A stretch of DNA of 64,000 nucleotides from a bacterium (GCA_024742755.1 JANSXW010000002.1:55790-119789); one strand, 5' to 3'. Counted from the first letter of the stretch, positions 26,986-36,989 are shown. The notes: generated from the letters alone by a model not told the origin. Numbers and translations are program-made.

Positions 26986-28869
26986 ATGCTTAAAAATATT
27001 TACCTGCTAACCTTTTGTGTCCTGGCTTTTCCATTCCTGACTGTTGCGCAGGCAGTCTTTTCAGAACAAGCGCAGTCAATCGGCTTTGACCATGAGTTCA
27101 AAGCCCGGGCCCTGATGGGTGGCGGTGCCGCCTTTTTTGATTACGACAACGATGGGGATGAAGACCTGTACGTCACCAGCGGACTGGACAAGGATGAACT
27201 CTACCGGAACAACGGTAATGGGACTTTCACGAAGGTCCTCGCTGATGTTGGTTTCAGTATCACGCAGAATTACAACACCATGGGCGTCACCACCGGAGAC
27301 ATTGACAATGATGGTGATCGCGATATTTTCATAGCCACCTGGGAGCGTTTTGAGGGTTCTGAGCAGCCGGATGCCCGAAGCCTCCTGTTCTTAAACAACG
27401 GTAATGGCACCTTCTCCGAAATTGGGGAGCAGGCTGGTATCACGCACGAAGCATTCGCAATGGGCGCTGTTTTCCTGGACTACAATAAGGACGGTTACCT
27501 CGATGTCTATGTGCTGAATCATATTCAGGAGGTCATCTTCACTTACGATAATTCGGGAGCCGTAGACGGGCTGGCTCACGAATGTTATCCCAACTTCCTT
27601 TACCTGAATAACGGCAACCTCACCTTTACCGAAGTAGCCGCGCAACTGGGCGTAGATAACCAAGGCTGCACCATTGCCGCCATCGCTACTGATTTTGACC
27701 TGGACAACGACCTGGACCTTTACCTGGCCAATGACTTCGGGGCATTCATCGTACCGAATAACCTTTACGAAAATAACTATCCGGAAGACCTTTTCTCTAA
27801 TGCCAGTGAAGCAACCGGGACAGGCATAGAGGTCTTTGGCATGGGCATTGCCGGTGGCGATTATGACCACGATCAGGACCTGGACTACTATGTGACCAAT
27901 ATCGGCCGTAACATCCTGCTCGAAAATCTAAACAACATCTTTGTGGACAGGACCACTGAAGCCGGCGTCGAAAATGCGACCGTCCCGGAAGAAGACAACC
28001 TGAATACGACTGGGTGGGGCACCGCCTTCTTCGACGTCAACAACGATACCTGGGAAGACCTCTACGTTGCAAATGGCAGAATACCGACGCTCCCTGCATT
28101 TGCAACCGCCATCAGTGACCCTGATAAGCTATTCCTGAACAATGGCGACAAAACCTTCACGGATATCAGTGATGAAGCTGGCGTGAGCGACCCAAGCTAT
28201 GTGCATGGCATGGCCTACTCTGATTATGATGAGGATGGCGACCTGGACATCGTCACCGTAGTGCTGAACGAGCTGGGCGGCTACTCCAAATTCTACATCA
28301 ATGAAACCGAAAACGACCACCACTACCTGCAGCTCCACCTAATCGGCGTAGAAACCAACCGCGATGCCTTCGGCAGCCGGGCCTGGGTCTATGCGGACGG
28401 CCTCGTGCTCGTCAAAGAAATTTACGGGGGCGGTGCCAGCCATGCCTCTCAGCACACGAGCGTGCTGCACTTTGGGCTGGGTGACCATACTGCTGTGGAC
28501 TCCGTTCGGATTGAATGGACCAACGGCCATGTCGATTTGATTGAAAACCCGGAGGTCGATATGCGCCACACCATTGTAGAGAGCGTAGAAGTCAGCACTA
28601 CAGAGGCCCGGAAAGCCGAACTGAGCATCGTCGCAGCCCCCAACCCCTTCACAGACCACCTGGAGCTGATTGCCGGTCGAGACTGGACCGGCACGGCCCT
28701 TTCGGTCCGCCTGATGAGTGTGGAAGGGCGAACAGTGTTTCATCGGGAGCTGCCTTTTACCGGGCAGACTCAGCTGGACCTCCCTGATGGTTTGGCGAAG
28801 GGGATGTATTTGCTGGAGCTTACCACAGATGAGGGTGCCCGGGAAGTGCTGAAAATAATTAAAAAGTAA
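26986..28869 (+). CDS. FG-GAP/VCBS repeat protein with ASPIC/UnbV domain, T9SS type A
   Basis: 627 residues from ATG 26986, which gives the signal peptide MLKNIYLLTFCVLAFPFLTV-AQ; an upstream ATG at 26944 only adds a polar extension that overlaps the preceding hairpin. Residues about 40-440 hold FG-GAP-type calcium-binding loops of a beta-propeller (DYDNDGDEDLYV, DIDNDGDRDIF, DFDLDNDLDLYL, DYDEDGDLDIV). The UnbV/ASPIC domain follows (about 450-530: GGGASHASQHTSVLHFGLG, VDSVRIEWTNG), then a T9SS type A sorting domain from APNPFTDHLELIAG. This is the CRTAC1-like plan; members are extracellular, bind calcium and are thought to mediate binding. No enzyme motif is visible. Confidence 0.88.
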   Translation: MLKNIYLLTFCVLAFPFLTVAQAVFSEQAQSIGFDHEFKARALMGGGAAFFDYDNDGDEDLYVTSGLDKDELYRNNGNGTFTKVLADVGFSITQNYNTMGVTTGDIDNDGDRDIFIATWERFEGSEQPDARSLLFLNNGNGTFSEIGEQAGITHEAFAMGAVFLDYNKDGYLDVYVLNHIQEVIFTYDNSGAVDGLAHECYPNFLYLNNGNLTFTEVAAQLGVDNQGCTIAAIATDFDLDNDLDLYLANDFGAFIVPNNLYENNYPEDLFSNASEATGTGIEVFGMGIAGGDYDHDQDLDYYVTNIGRNILLENLNNIFVDRTTEAGVENATVPEEDNLNTTGWGTAFFDVNNDTWEDLYVANGRIPTLPAFATAISDPDKLFLNNGDKTFTDISDEAGVSDPSYVHGMAYSDYDEDGDLDIVTVVLNELGGYSKFYINETENDHHYLQLHLIGVETNRDAFGSRAWVYADGLVLVKEIYGGGASHASQHTSVLHFGLGDHTAVDSVRIEWTNGHVDLIENPEVDMRHTIVESVEVSTTEARKAELSIVAAPNPFTDHLELIAGRDWTGTALSVRLMSVEGRTVFHRELPFTGQTQLDLPDGLAKGMYLLELTTDEGAREVLKIIKK

Positions 28870-29034
28870 GAAGCCAAAAAGGCTGGCAAGACGGAGGTTG
28901 AGCTAATCTTTCCCAAATAGGGATAATACACCTTGAAGACCATTAACTTAACCTCCCGGATGACATCATAGAAGAGCGACAATGTAGTATCGGGCGCTAT
29001 CTGCACGAGGAAAATATCTTTCATTTTTTAATGG

Positions 29035-29061
29035 AGCGCCATAGTCCATGGCGCTTTTTTT
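29035..29061 (+). terminator. Rho-independent terminator
   Basis: AGCGCCAT / ATGGCGCT with a 5-base loop and seven T. It ends about 50 bases before the kinase start. The 165 bases between the UnbV stop and this hairpin show nothing else recognisable. Confidence 0.8.
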
Positions 29062-29112
29062 ATTCGTATACTTGAAAGATGAAAATTTTTGAAGGTATAT
29101 ACAGGCTTAATA

Positions 29113-31377
29113 ATGAGCAGCAATGTGGTCTTCCTATCTCTGCTATTCCTGTTTTGTTTGGGAGCAAAGACTTGTTGGGGCCAGCGTAATCAAGCTTCCA
29201 TGTTCTTGCGCATTGAGCACCTTGGGACCCATGAGGGGCTACCTGACCGAAAAGTCAATGCCATGGTTCAGGACTTTCATGGTTATATGTGGATTTTGAC
29301 GGATAACGGTATATTCAAAATTGACCCTCCACTGGAAGGGTTTACGAACCACTTTAGCAATCCGGACAACCGCTGGGGCAATTCCATCCGGGGTTTTTTC
29401 GAAGACGGGGAGGGCCATGTTTATTTTCGGTGCGAGAGTTGTTCTCAATTGCCCGATAAATGCATTTTCAGGATCAATGAAGACGGCAGCTGCAGCCCCC
29501 TCTCACTTCGGGTCAGAGACCAGACAATAAGCAGAATCCACAATGCGCGGCAATTTTTTCCTACTGATTCTGCACATATATTCTGGACACAGCTTAATGC
29601 ACAGTTGATGCTTCAGGTTGACCTGGACCAGCATTCACTCGTCCCCTATAACATTGAGTACCCTGAGCCCTTAACGCCTAAACCACCCTATGTGGTACAC
29701 CGGCAGGCCGAGGGAAAAGACGGCGCTATCTGGACCGGGTCTACGCTTGGTACCTTGTTCAGGTTTGATACCCGGTCACGAACCCCGGAATTCATATTCA
29801 AATCCAGCCCAGCCCATTCCGAAGCGCTAAATATAGCGCTGTTGGAATCCTCCGATGGCAAGCTTTGGATGGGCAGCAAAAAAGGGCTCTTTTGTATAGA
29901 CCCTGAAAAGGGAAAAGTCATCAGGTACTTTAACGAAGCGGATTTCCCAGGCTTTTCTTCTCTTGAAGTAAACTGCCTGCACGAAGATACAGACGGAGCC
30001 ATCTGGGTTGGTGTTTTTAACAACGGGCTGGTCAAAATCGGCCAAAACCACACTATTGAAAAACACTACACGACGTTCAGCGGACTGGTGAACAATACCG
30101 TTGCTGCCATCTTGCCTCAGGGCAATGACCGGCTATGGATCAGTACGTTTAATGGGCTGAGTTGCCTCAATAAAAGCACGGAACAATTCACGAATTTTCA
30201 TGTCGATGACGGGTTGTCTCACAACGAGTTTAACTTTTTTTCTGCATTTATTGACTCCAGGGGCCGGTATTATTTCGGGGGTATGAACGGCGTTAATGCA
30301 TTCTATCCCGATGAGGTTTTGGCCCGGCATCATGAATCACCGGAACCCTCACCTTTACTGACCAGAATAAGCTATTATGATGAATACCGGGATACACTGA
30401 TTATTCGAAATACCGGACTGGGCAAGGGGCAAAAATTGGAATGCGCTCCGGGTGTCAGTTGGTTCCAGCTCGAATTTATGCTGCCAGACTACGCCAATCC
30501 TGCAGGCAACAGGTTTCAGACTTTCCTGGAAGGGTTCGAAAAGGGCTGGAGTACTCCGGCCTTTGCGCCCTACATACGCTACAATCGTTTGCCGGCAGGC
30601 CGGTACACCCTGAAATTCAGAGCAGCCGGAGCGAAGGGAGGCTGGAGCCCCGTGGAAAAAATAGAAATTATTGTCCATCAGGTTTTCTATAAATCCTGGT
30701 GGTTTATTGCATTGTGCATAGGCGCACTGGTTGGCTTAGGCTATTTGTTGGTTCGATACCGCTTTCGCCAAAAGCTGAAGATTGAGCGCATGCGCACACA
30801 GATTGCAAGCGACCTGCACGACGAAGTGGGCAGCTCCCTTTCCTACCTCAGTTTCCTGATCGGCTCCTTCGATATAAAAAATGCACCGGAACGAACTGCT
30901 GCGGGTATTGAGAAAAGCAAGGCAGTGATGAAAAAGACCGCTTCCAATATCCGCGATGTAGTCTGGGCTATTGATGCCCGCCGGGACAAAGCGGGCGATT
31001 TGCTGGACCGTATGGAAGACTTTGCCTGCGACATGCTCAGCAGCCGGGGCCTGCACTACCATTTGGATATTAATGGCATAGGGCGGGACTTAGTCCTTAG
31101 CCCTGTCTTTCGGCAAAATGTCTACCTGATTTACAAAGAGGCTGTCAACAATATTGCTAAGCACAGCAATGCAGACCGTGTAGATATTGCCTTGCGGCTG
31201 AAAGACCGAACAATAACCCTCCGCATAGCCGATAACGGGCACAACCAAAATCATCAAAAGGTAAAAGGGCAAGGGCTTGAAAATATGGCGCTGCGCGCCC
31301 GGCGGATCAGGGGCGAACTATCGGCGCAACCTTCCGCCTCCGGCTTCATCGTTGAGCTGCAGGCACCGTTTGGGTAA
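29113..31377 (+). CDS. propeller-type sensor histidine kinase (HisKA_3)
   Basis: 754 residues from ATG 29113, giving the signal peptide MSSNVVFLSLLFLFCLGAKT...WGQ; an upstream TTG at 29089 is less likely. The periplasmic sensor consists of two-component-regulator propeller repeats (for example GLPDRKVNAMVQDFHGYMWI, DGAIWVGVFNNGLVKI), then a Y_Y_Y domain (about 440-515). One membrane segment lies near residues 528-548. The cytoplasmic part is of the NarX/DesK type: phospho-acceptor His569 in SDLHDEVGSSL and an ATPase domain with EAVNNIAKHS and GQGLENMALRAR. It should phosphorylate the LuxR-type regulator encoded 82 bases downstream. The ligand is unknown; related sensors often detect glycans. 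Confidence 0.9.
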   Translation: MSSNVVFLSLLFLFCLGAKTCWGQRNQASMFLRIEHLGTHEGLPDRKVNAMVQDFHGYMWILTDNGIFKIDPPLEGFTNHFSNPDNRWGNSIRGFFEDGEGHVYFRCESCSQLPDKCIFRINEDGSCSPLSLRVRDQTISRIHNARQFFPTDSAHIFWTQLNAQLMLQVDLDQHSLVPYNIEYPEPLTPKPPYVVHRQAEGKDGAIWTGSTLGTLFRFDTRSRTPEFIFKSSPAHSEALNIALLESSDGKLWMGSKKGLFCIDPEKGKVIRYFNEADFPGFSSLEVNCLHEDTDGAIWVGVFNNGLVKIGQNHTIEKHYTTFSGLVNNTVAAILPQGNDRLWISTFNGLSCLNKSTEQFTNFHVDDGLSHNEFNFFSAFIDSRGRYYFGGMNGVNAFYPDEVLARHHESPEPSPLLTRISYYDEYRDTLIIRNTGLGKGQKLECAPGVSWFQLEFMLPDYANPAGNRFQTFLEGFEKGWSTPAFAPYIRYNRLPAGRYTLKFRAAGAKGGWSPVEKIEIIVHQVFYKSWWFIALCIGALVGLGYLLVRYRFRQKLKIERMRTQIASDLHDEVGSSLSYLSFLIGSFDIKNAPERTAAGIEKSKAVMKKTASNIRDVVWAIDARRDKAGDLLDRMEDFACDMLSSRGLHYHLDINGIGRDLVLSPVFRQNVYLIYKEAVNNIAKHSNADRVDIALRLKDRTITLRIADNGHNQNHQKVKGQGLENMALRARRIRGELSAQPSASGFIVELQAPFG

Positions 31378-31394
31378 GCCCCACCTGTTTCTGT
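31378..31394 (+). repeat. direct repeat, copy 1 (possible operator)
   Basis: GCCCCACCTGTTTCTGT, 66 bases before the response regulator start. It matches 32163-32179 at 16 of 17 bases. See the findings. Confidence 0.35.
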
Positions 31395-31459
31395 AGTTGA
31401 ATGATGCGCCGCAGTGCCGTATATTGCCGTTGTTTTATTGGCCCCCTAAATCTGGCTGT

Positions 31460-32083
31460 ATGATTAAAGTAGCCTACATTGAAGATGACCCTTACGTCCG
31501 GGATTTTATCTCAGACTGTATCGCTAAAGACAAGGAACTCGAATTCATCGGCAGCTGCGGCTCCGTGGAGGATTTTTTGGAGCAAAGCCGGCTTTGGCCA
31601 CAGCCCGATGTCATCCTACAGGACATCAGCCTGCCCGGCATGACCGGCCTGCAGGCCATCCGCCACCTAAAAGAGCTCTTTCCGGGAGTTGAAGTCATCA
31701 TGTTCACCATACATGATGATTCCGAGCGCATCTTTCAAGCCTTTTGTGCCGGCGCTGGCGGTTACCTGCTCAAAAACACGACCTACCCGAAAATCCGGGA
31801 AGGCATTATACAAGTACACCGGGGAGAGGCCAGCATGACCCCTTCCATTGCACGAAAAGTGATCGACTACTTTAAACCGCAAAAGAAACACAGCGCATTG
31901 CTTACCGCCCGGGAAGACCAGATTGTTCAAGCTATGACCGAAGGCATGAGTTACAAGATGATTGCCGACAAGCTACAGGTAACGGTCAACACCGTTTCTT
32001 ACCACGTAAAGAATATCTACAAAAAACTTCAAGTCAACTCAAAAGCTGAAGTCGTTGCCAAATCACTGAAAGGCGAGATATAG
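31460..32083 (+). CDS. LuxR/NarL-type response regulator
   Basis: 207 residues from ATG 31460, where the receiver fold begins directly (MIKVAYIEDDPYVRDF). The acidic pair is Glu8/Asp9-Asp10 and the phospho-acceptor Asp55 is in LQDISLPGMTG. The conserved Thr/Lys switch region is FTIHDDS...YLLKNT. The C-terminal HTH of the NarL type runs from LTAREDQIVQAM to KLQVNSKAEVVAKSL. It is the expected partner of the upstream HisKA_3 kinase. The next gene, a ricin-lectin giant protein, lies 177 bases downstream with its own promoter, and a 17-base repeat is found upstream of both genes, so it is the first candidate target. Confidence 0.92.
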   Translation: MIKVAYIEDDPYVRDFISDCIAKDKELEFIGSCGSVEDFLEQSRLWPQPDVILQDISLPGMTGLQAIRHLKELFPGVEVIMFTIHDDSERIFQAFCAGAGGYLLKNTTYPKIREGIIQVHRGEASMTPSIARKVIDYFKPQKKHSALLTAREDQIVQAMTEGMSYKMIADKLQVTVNTVSYHVKNIYKKLQVNSKAEVVAKSLKGEI

Positions 32084-32162
32084 CACGCCCGGAAACTTTG
32101 GCTGCGTTCTCTCTTCGGAAATGCGCTCTCGTTCTGGCATTCGAGCCTTCTGACTCCTTTCA

Positions 32163-32179
32163 GCCCCACCTGTTTATGT
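32163..32179 (+). repeat. direct repeat, copy 2 (possible operator)
   Basis: GCCCCACCTGTTTATGT, located 17 bases upstream of the -33 element of the next gene, a normal place for an activator site. Confidence 0.35.
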
Positions 32180-32195
32180 GAGACGCCCTACCAGA

Positions 32196-32225
32196 TTTGG
32201 GGGTTTACCCTCCCTGTTTACTTTG
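32196..32225 (+). promoter_or_regulatory. candidate promoter of the ricin-lectin giant gene
   Basis: TTTG at 32196-32199, 19 bases, then TACTTTG at 32219-32225, one base short of the consensus TAnnTTTG. It lies 36 bases before the start codon. Confidence 0.45.
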
Positions 32226-32260
32226 ACAACTTTGTACCATACTTAAACCTAATCGTTGTC

Positions 32261-35200
32261 ATGAAAAACAAACTCACACTAACAACACTATTATGCCTTT
32301 TCCTAAGCACTGGCATCCGGGCCCAGTTCCTGGATGTGGAATTCCGGGACCAGTCTGTTACGATGCAATTGAATCACAGTGGCAAATTTCTGCAAGGCGA
32401 CGAGGAAGATGCCAACAGCAGCGCATTGTATCAAAATAGCGAAGTGCCCAATTCGCTTGAGCAGGTATTCACCATTGAATCCACGAATGATGCTATTTGG
32501 TATAGAATTTACCATCCGGCTTCAGGCAAGTACGTTACTACGACCAATGTCTCCGATGGTGGGCAGGTAGAACTGAAATACGATTTTGAGAGCGGGCCAG
32601 CTAATCAGGAATTTAAATTTGTAGAACAAGCTGTTGACGACCGGTACAAAATTCATTCCCGACATAATTTGGCAGGTGTTGCACTTGTACTGGAAATCGA
32701 AGCGGGCAATCTCAATAACTTCACAGGAATCCGCCTTAAAAAGAATAAGAACATAGGCAATGAAAGCCACCAGAAATTTGACCTAACAAATGTTAGCGAA
32801 AGCAACCTGGGTAGCGGTGCGCTGCTAACGCACGCTACCATTATCGGAAAAGGGTATCAGATTTCAAATAAGGCAACGGATGCTTTATTAGGCAATAATA
32901 GTGGCGTCCCAGGTCAATTGTTCATTCCTGATTTCGGGCCGATCGGTACTTTTGTTATTGAGGACGGCTCCGATGATGGAAAATGGTGGACCCCCGATGC
33001 CCGCTGGTTTCACATCCGCAACCTTTCTAATGACCGGTTTCTGACGGTATCAGGTGCTTCGGCAGGTAGCGTGGTAGTATTTGACACGCTAAAGCCTGCA
33101 TTCGAAAATGAAGATCAGCAATTTCGGCTGGTAGCTGCTCCCTCCGGATCCGGGTGGTACAAGCTGCGCAGCCGCCTGGGAAACCTGGTACTAGAATTGC
33201 AGCCCAATGGCAATCTCACTGTAGAACCCCCTAAAGCCGCACCGGCACCACGTCAAAAATTTGCTTTTAATCTCGATATACCGGATGACCCTACCGTAAA
33301 GTATGCTGTAGTGAGCAAGCCCAACCTTGACTACCTCTCGGATGAAGGCATATATGGATCAATCGGAGAGCAGGTCCCCCTGAAAAGAAAGCGTCAACCC
33401 TCCCCCGCAGTTTACTGGAATTTTATCGATGCAGGAAATGGGTACTTCAAAATCCAAAATTCGCTTTCAAAACAATTCATTGTTTCTATAGGCAACGGTA
33501 ATCTCAATGATCAAATAGTGGCTGTACGAATGGAGTCTCCTGTTGTTGCCACTGATCATGCACTTTGGGAACTCAGAACAACAAATGATAACTTCAGATT
33601 CAAAAATAAGCACAGTGGTTTTTTCTTGGGTTCACTTCCGCTAAATGAGAATATCAAAACGCAATTAATCACTGATAATACAACTAAGTGGTATGTCTAC
33701 AGAGTAGAAGCGTTGGATGCGGAAGGAGCAGCAGTTCCTATGGAGTCCATCGAAGATAGCCCAGCCAGCGAAAATTGTTTGGTTGAGTATGGAGTTTTCT
33801 TCAAACGAGGGCTTGCTGAACGGGTAGGATTACCTGCAGAACCACAATACTTTGAGTTCATCCGCTCTGCAATTGGATACTTCTATGGCAAATCTGGAGA
33901 GGAGCTGGATCAATTCATGTCCCGGATCAGGCTGGAGAATGACGACCATAGAGGCTATCTGGCTCTGGCCGTTCGGCAATACATTGCCAAAGACCTTGCT
34001 TTCCGCGACCCTTCCACCTTGACAAATTCAGAGACCCAGGCTATCAATAAATATCAACAGCGGATTCAAGGCATCAGGCAGGACTATGGCAGTCGTCTGG
34101 ATCAAAAAATGACAGCATTTCAGCAGGTGATAGGGTCCAACCAAACGCCCACTTTTTCCGTCTTTTTCGAGCAATCAGATGCCGCAAATTTTTTATGGCC
34201 AGACATCTATAAACCTCTTGAAGTTGCCCAAGCTGAAAAGTATACCAAATATATTCACGCAGGTGCCAATTTGGGGTTAAAAAATGAGCTGCTTCCACAG
34301 AATGCAGTGACCGCACTTGGATTTGCTGGTGGCATTGGTACTGGAATAGTGGTCTCAGCGCTTCTGAATCCCGGTGCTCCAGTTTATAATATTGTCAAAA
34401 ACGCATTTAATGCAGTCATTGCTCTGGTAAAATCCTTCGCGCCAGAAGGCGTTTCCGTTTTGGCAGCTAATTTGACTGTAAAAATGGTTACCACTCTAAC
34501 GGCTCTGAGCAGTGTAGGCACTCCCTTAACTGTCGCGACAATTTCAATAAATATTTTAGTTGTTCAGGCACAGGCTGCTATTGAGACTGTGCAGCTCGAG
34601 CAAGATGTGCAGAATGTAATCGACTGGGCAAATCAACCAGTGAACATTGCTGATATCATGCAGGGCAACAACTTGGTCAATAAAATGAAACTGCTGGATG
34701 ATTTGGACTATGTTGTCGCAGTACCGGTCCCTAACCAAGAGTTGCCCTTAAACGCAGGAAGTATCTTCAGTGGGTACATTTATAACTTTTCAGATAACCA
34801 ATATGCCACACCCTTCTCGTTATCCTGCTTCTCATCTACAGTGGTCTTGCTGGACGAAAACGCTGGTGAAGGAAGCCTAAACTTGAATGATGTTGTATCC
34901 AATGCACCAAGTTCGGGTATTTGTGGAGGTGTAATTTCTTACTCGCTTTCGCAAACCAATTTCGACTGCAATGACGTTGGCATTACCAATCTAACAGTAA
35001 GTGCAAGCAATGACCGCCTCAATAGGCAGTGCAACGTTCAGGTAAATGTGGTCGACCCCCATGCTCCAATCGCAGTATGCAGAAACAGGACCATTTATCT
35101 TAATGAAAATGGGTATAAATCTATACAATCAAACCTATTGGACAACAACTCTTTTGACGCATGTGGTATTGCCAATCGGACACTTAGCCGGAATACTTTC

Positions 35201-36904
35201 GATTGCCAGGATGTAGGTGTACAAACGGTAACACTTACCGTATTTGACCCGAGCAATAATCAGTCTTCCTGCGAATCCATGGTTACTGTGGTCGACAATA
35301 TTGCACCGGATGCTCAGTGCCTGCCAGTAGCCTTACCGCTAAGCAGTTCAGGTACTTTACAGGTTACCATAGACCAAATCGATGCAGGGTCTTTTGATGC
35401 CTGTGGCCCACTAACGGCTGAGCTGAGCCAAACTAATTTTGATTGTTCTTCAGTTGGTGTCAATCCGGTTACACTTACCGTTACGGATCAAAATAATAAT
35501 TCGGCCACCTGCAGCACCACAGTCACCGTTGTGGACAATCTTGCCCCCAGCGTGTTTTGCAAAGACATCACGCTTCTACTTGAAGCTAATGGCACTGCTT
35601 CAATCACGCCTGCGGACATTGACAACGGGTCTACCGATGCCTGTGGGATTGACGATATGACCCTTAGCGACGATTTCTTTCTCTGTGGCGATCAGGGTTC
35701 TCAGGGAGTCACCCTCACGGTTACGGACAACAATGATAACACTGCTACCTGTAATGCAACAGTGACCGTAGTCGATAACATATTCCCAACTATACAATGC
35801 TTCAATCCAACAGTTGCGCTTCGCCCGGATGGTACTTATGACCTCATCCTCAGCGATGTTTATAATGAGGCAAACAGTTTTGATAATTGCGGCATAACAC
35901 AGATATCCTTTGATCCGGTCACCTACACCTGCGACGAAGCCGACATGAGCTTCAATGTTCCGGTGAGCATACAGGACGCAGCAGGCAACATTTCTTCCTG
36001 CAATGCAAATGTGCAAGTGGTCATTGGCACTGCCCTGCCGCCACAGTGGACATCCACAGATATAGGTAGCCAGGGTGACGGCAGCACCTACACCTTTGAT
36101 CCTTGTACCAGTGAGAACCCGGCATTGGGTACCTTCTCCGTTTCCACAGGTGGCTATAATCTTTTGCCTTTCAATTCTGATAATCTGGCCTTTATTGGCA
36201 GAGAACTGTGCAACAACGGCGGGATTCAGGCAAAAATCGAGCACATTGAGGGGGGATTTGCCGGCCTGATGATCAGGGAAAGCAGTGAGCCGGGCTCTAA
36301 AATGACCGCCGTTTTCTCCAACAATACAAGTATGCTGCGTTGGGAAACCCGTTACAACACCAATGGGGACAAATCGGCTATTGCCCTGTTCCGGCCTTTC
36401 CCATACTGGCTGCGCCTGGTACGTCAGGGAAATTGGATCCGCGGATTTTACAGCACAACCGGTAATAACTGGCAGTTGGCTCACCAGGTGTACCTACCTA
36501 TGGCAGATTGCGTGGAAATGGGCCTGGCTGTCTTCACGACTGACCCCAGCGGACAAGCAGATGCGCAGTTTAGTAATGTCCAAAGCCAATCCGGTGTTGG
36601 AGGCGGCAGTTTGGTGACACCGGCCCCTGCTTCCTCCTCAGCCAGCACCTCCGCCCATCAGCGGGCTGATGTTTTCCCGAACCCCCATACCGGTTCCTTC
36701 ACGCTTACGTTTGAGCAGCCCTTGCAGAGCAATGGGGTTTTCATCCTGCGCAATGAGCTGGGGCAGCAAGTGAGCAGCCTGCCACTGCAATCCGGAACAA
36801 CCCATACCGTTGTACGAAATGACAACCTGCCCGCCGGGCTCTACTTCGGAGCGGTAGAAACTGAAGATGGTTACAGGGAGGCACTCAAAATCTTGAGACA
36901 ATAA
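32261..36904 (+). CDS. giant T9SS protein with ricin-type lectin head and hydrophobic helical domain
   Basis: 1547 residues, signal peptide MKNKLTLTTLLCLFLSTGIRAQ. Residues about 22-490 are beta-trefoil lectin repeats: the Q-x-F signature recurs (QVFTIE, QEFKFV, QKFDLT, QQFRLV, QKFAFN), a variant of ricin's QxW. Residues about 503-827 are predicted helical, with a strongly hydrophobic stretch at about 681-777 (AVTALGFAGGIGTGIVVSAL, then PLTVATISINILVVQAQAAI), unusual in a secreted protein and resembling membrane-inserting hairpins. HYR-like repeats follow (about 850-1250), then the concanavalin/DUF1349-like module (about 1256-1445, AGLMIRESSEPGSKM) and a T9SS type A domain from VFPNPHTGSFTLTF. 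The hydrophobic part is AT-rich (20 of 60 G+C at 34381-34440) against 33 of 60 in the tail (36481-36540). A lectin-targeted pore-forming effector is possible but is inference. Confidence 0.83.
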   Translation: MKNKLTLTTLLCLFLSTGIRAQFLDVEFRDQSVTMQLNHSGKFLQGDEEDANSSALYQNSEVPNSLEQVFTIESTNDAIWYRIYHPASGKYVTTTNVSDGGQVELKYDFESGPANQEFKFVEQAVDDRYKIHSRHNLAGVALVLEIEAGNLNNFTGIRLKKNKNIGNESHQKFDLTNVSESNLGSGALLTHATIIGKGYQISNKATDALLGNNSGVPGQLFIPDFGPIGTFVIEDGSDDGKWWTPDARWFHIRNLSNDRFLTVSGASAGSVVVFDTLKPAFENEDQQFRLVAAPSGSGWYKLRSRLGNLVLELQPNGNLTVEPPKAAPAPRQKFAFNLDIPDDPTVKYAVVSKPNLDYLSDEGIYGSIGEQVPLKRKRQPSPAVYWNFIDAGNGYFKIQNSLSKQFIVSIGNGNLNDQIVAVRMESPVVATDHALWELRTTNDNFRFKNKHSGFFLGSLPLNENIKTQLITDNTTKWYVYRVEALDAEGAAVPMESIEDSPASENCLVEYGVFFKRGLAERVGLPAEPQYFEFIRSAIGYFYGKSGEELDQFMSRIRLENDDHRGYLALAVRQYIAKDLAFRDPSTLTNSETQAINKYQQRIQGIRQDYGSRLDQKMTAFQQVIGSNQTPTFSVFFEQSDAANFLWPDIYKPLEVAQAEKYTKYIHAGANLGLKNELLPQNAVTALGFAGGIGTGIVVSALLNPGAPVYNIVKNAFNAVIALVKSFAPEGVSVLAANLTVKMVTTLTALSSVGTPLTVATISINILVVQAQAAIETVQLEQDVQNVIDWANQPVNIADIMQGNNLVNKMKLLDDLDYVVAVPVPNQELPLNAGSIFSGYIYNFSDNQYATPFSLSCFSSTVVLLDENAGEGSLNLNDVVSNAPSSGICGGVISYSLSQTNFDCNDVGITNLTVSASNDRLNRQCNVQVNVVDPHAPIAVCRNRTIYLNENGYKSIQSNLLDNNSFDACGIANRTLSRNTFDCQDVGVQTVTLTVFDPSNNQSSCESMVTVVDNIAPDAQCLPVALPLSSSGTLQVTIDQIDAGSFDACGPLTAELSQTNFDCSSVGVNPVTLTVTDQNNNSATCSTTVTVVDNLAPSVFCKDITLLLEANGTASITPADIDNGSTDACGIDDMTLSDDFFLCGDQGSQGVTLTVTDNNDNTATCNATVTVVDNIFPTIQCFNPTVALRPDGTYDLILSDVYNEANSFDNCGITQISFDPVTYTCDEADMSFNVPVSIQDAAGNISSCNANVQVVIGTALPPQWTSTDIGSQGDGSTYTFDPCTSENPALGTFSVSTGGYNLLPFNSDNLAFIGRELCNNGGIQAKIEHIEGGFAGLMIRESSEPGSKMTAVFSNNTSMLRWETRYNTNGDKSAIALFRPFPYWLRLVRQGNWIRGFYSTTGNNWQLAHQVYLPMADCVEMGLAVFTTDPSGQADAQFSNVQSQSGVGGGSLVTPAPASSSASTSAHQRADVFPNPHTGSFTLTFEQPLQSNGVFILRNELGQQVSSLPLQSGTTHTVVRNDNLPAGLYFGAVETEDGYREALKILRQ

Positions 36905-36943
36905 AAGATAAAAGGCTTTCGTAACCGCTTTTCGGTAAAATGC

Positions 36944-36989
36944 GTGTACCTGTCTGGCCTGCTCCGTAGCCAGAGAGGTACACCTTTTC
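36944..36989 (+). terminator. Rho-independent terminator
   Basis: GTGTACCT-g-TCTGGC pairs with GCCAGA-g-AGGTACAC around a 10-base loop and is followed by CTTTTCT. It is 39 bases after the giant gene's stop. Confidence 0.75.
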
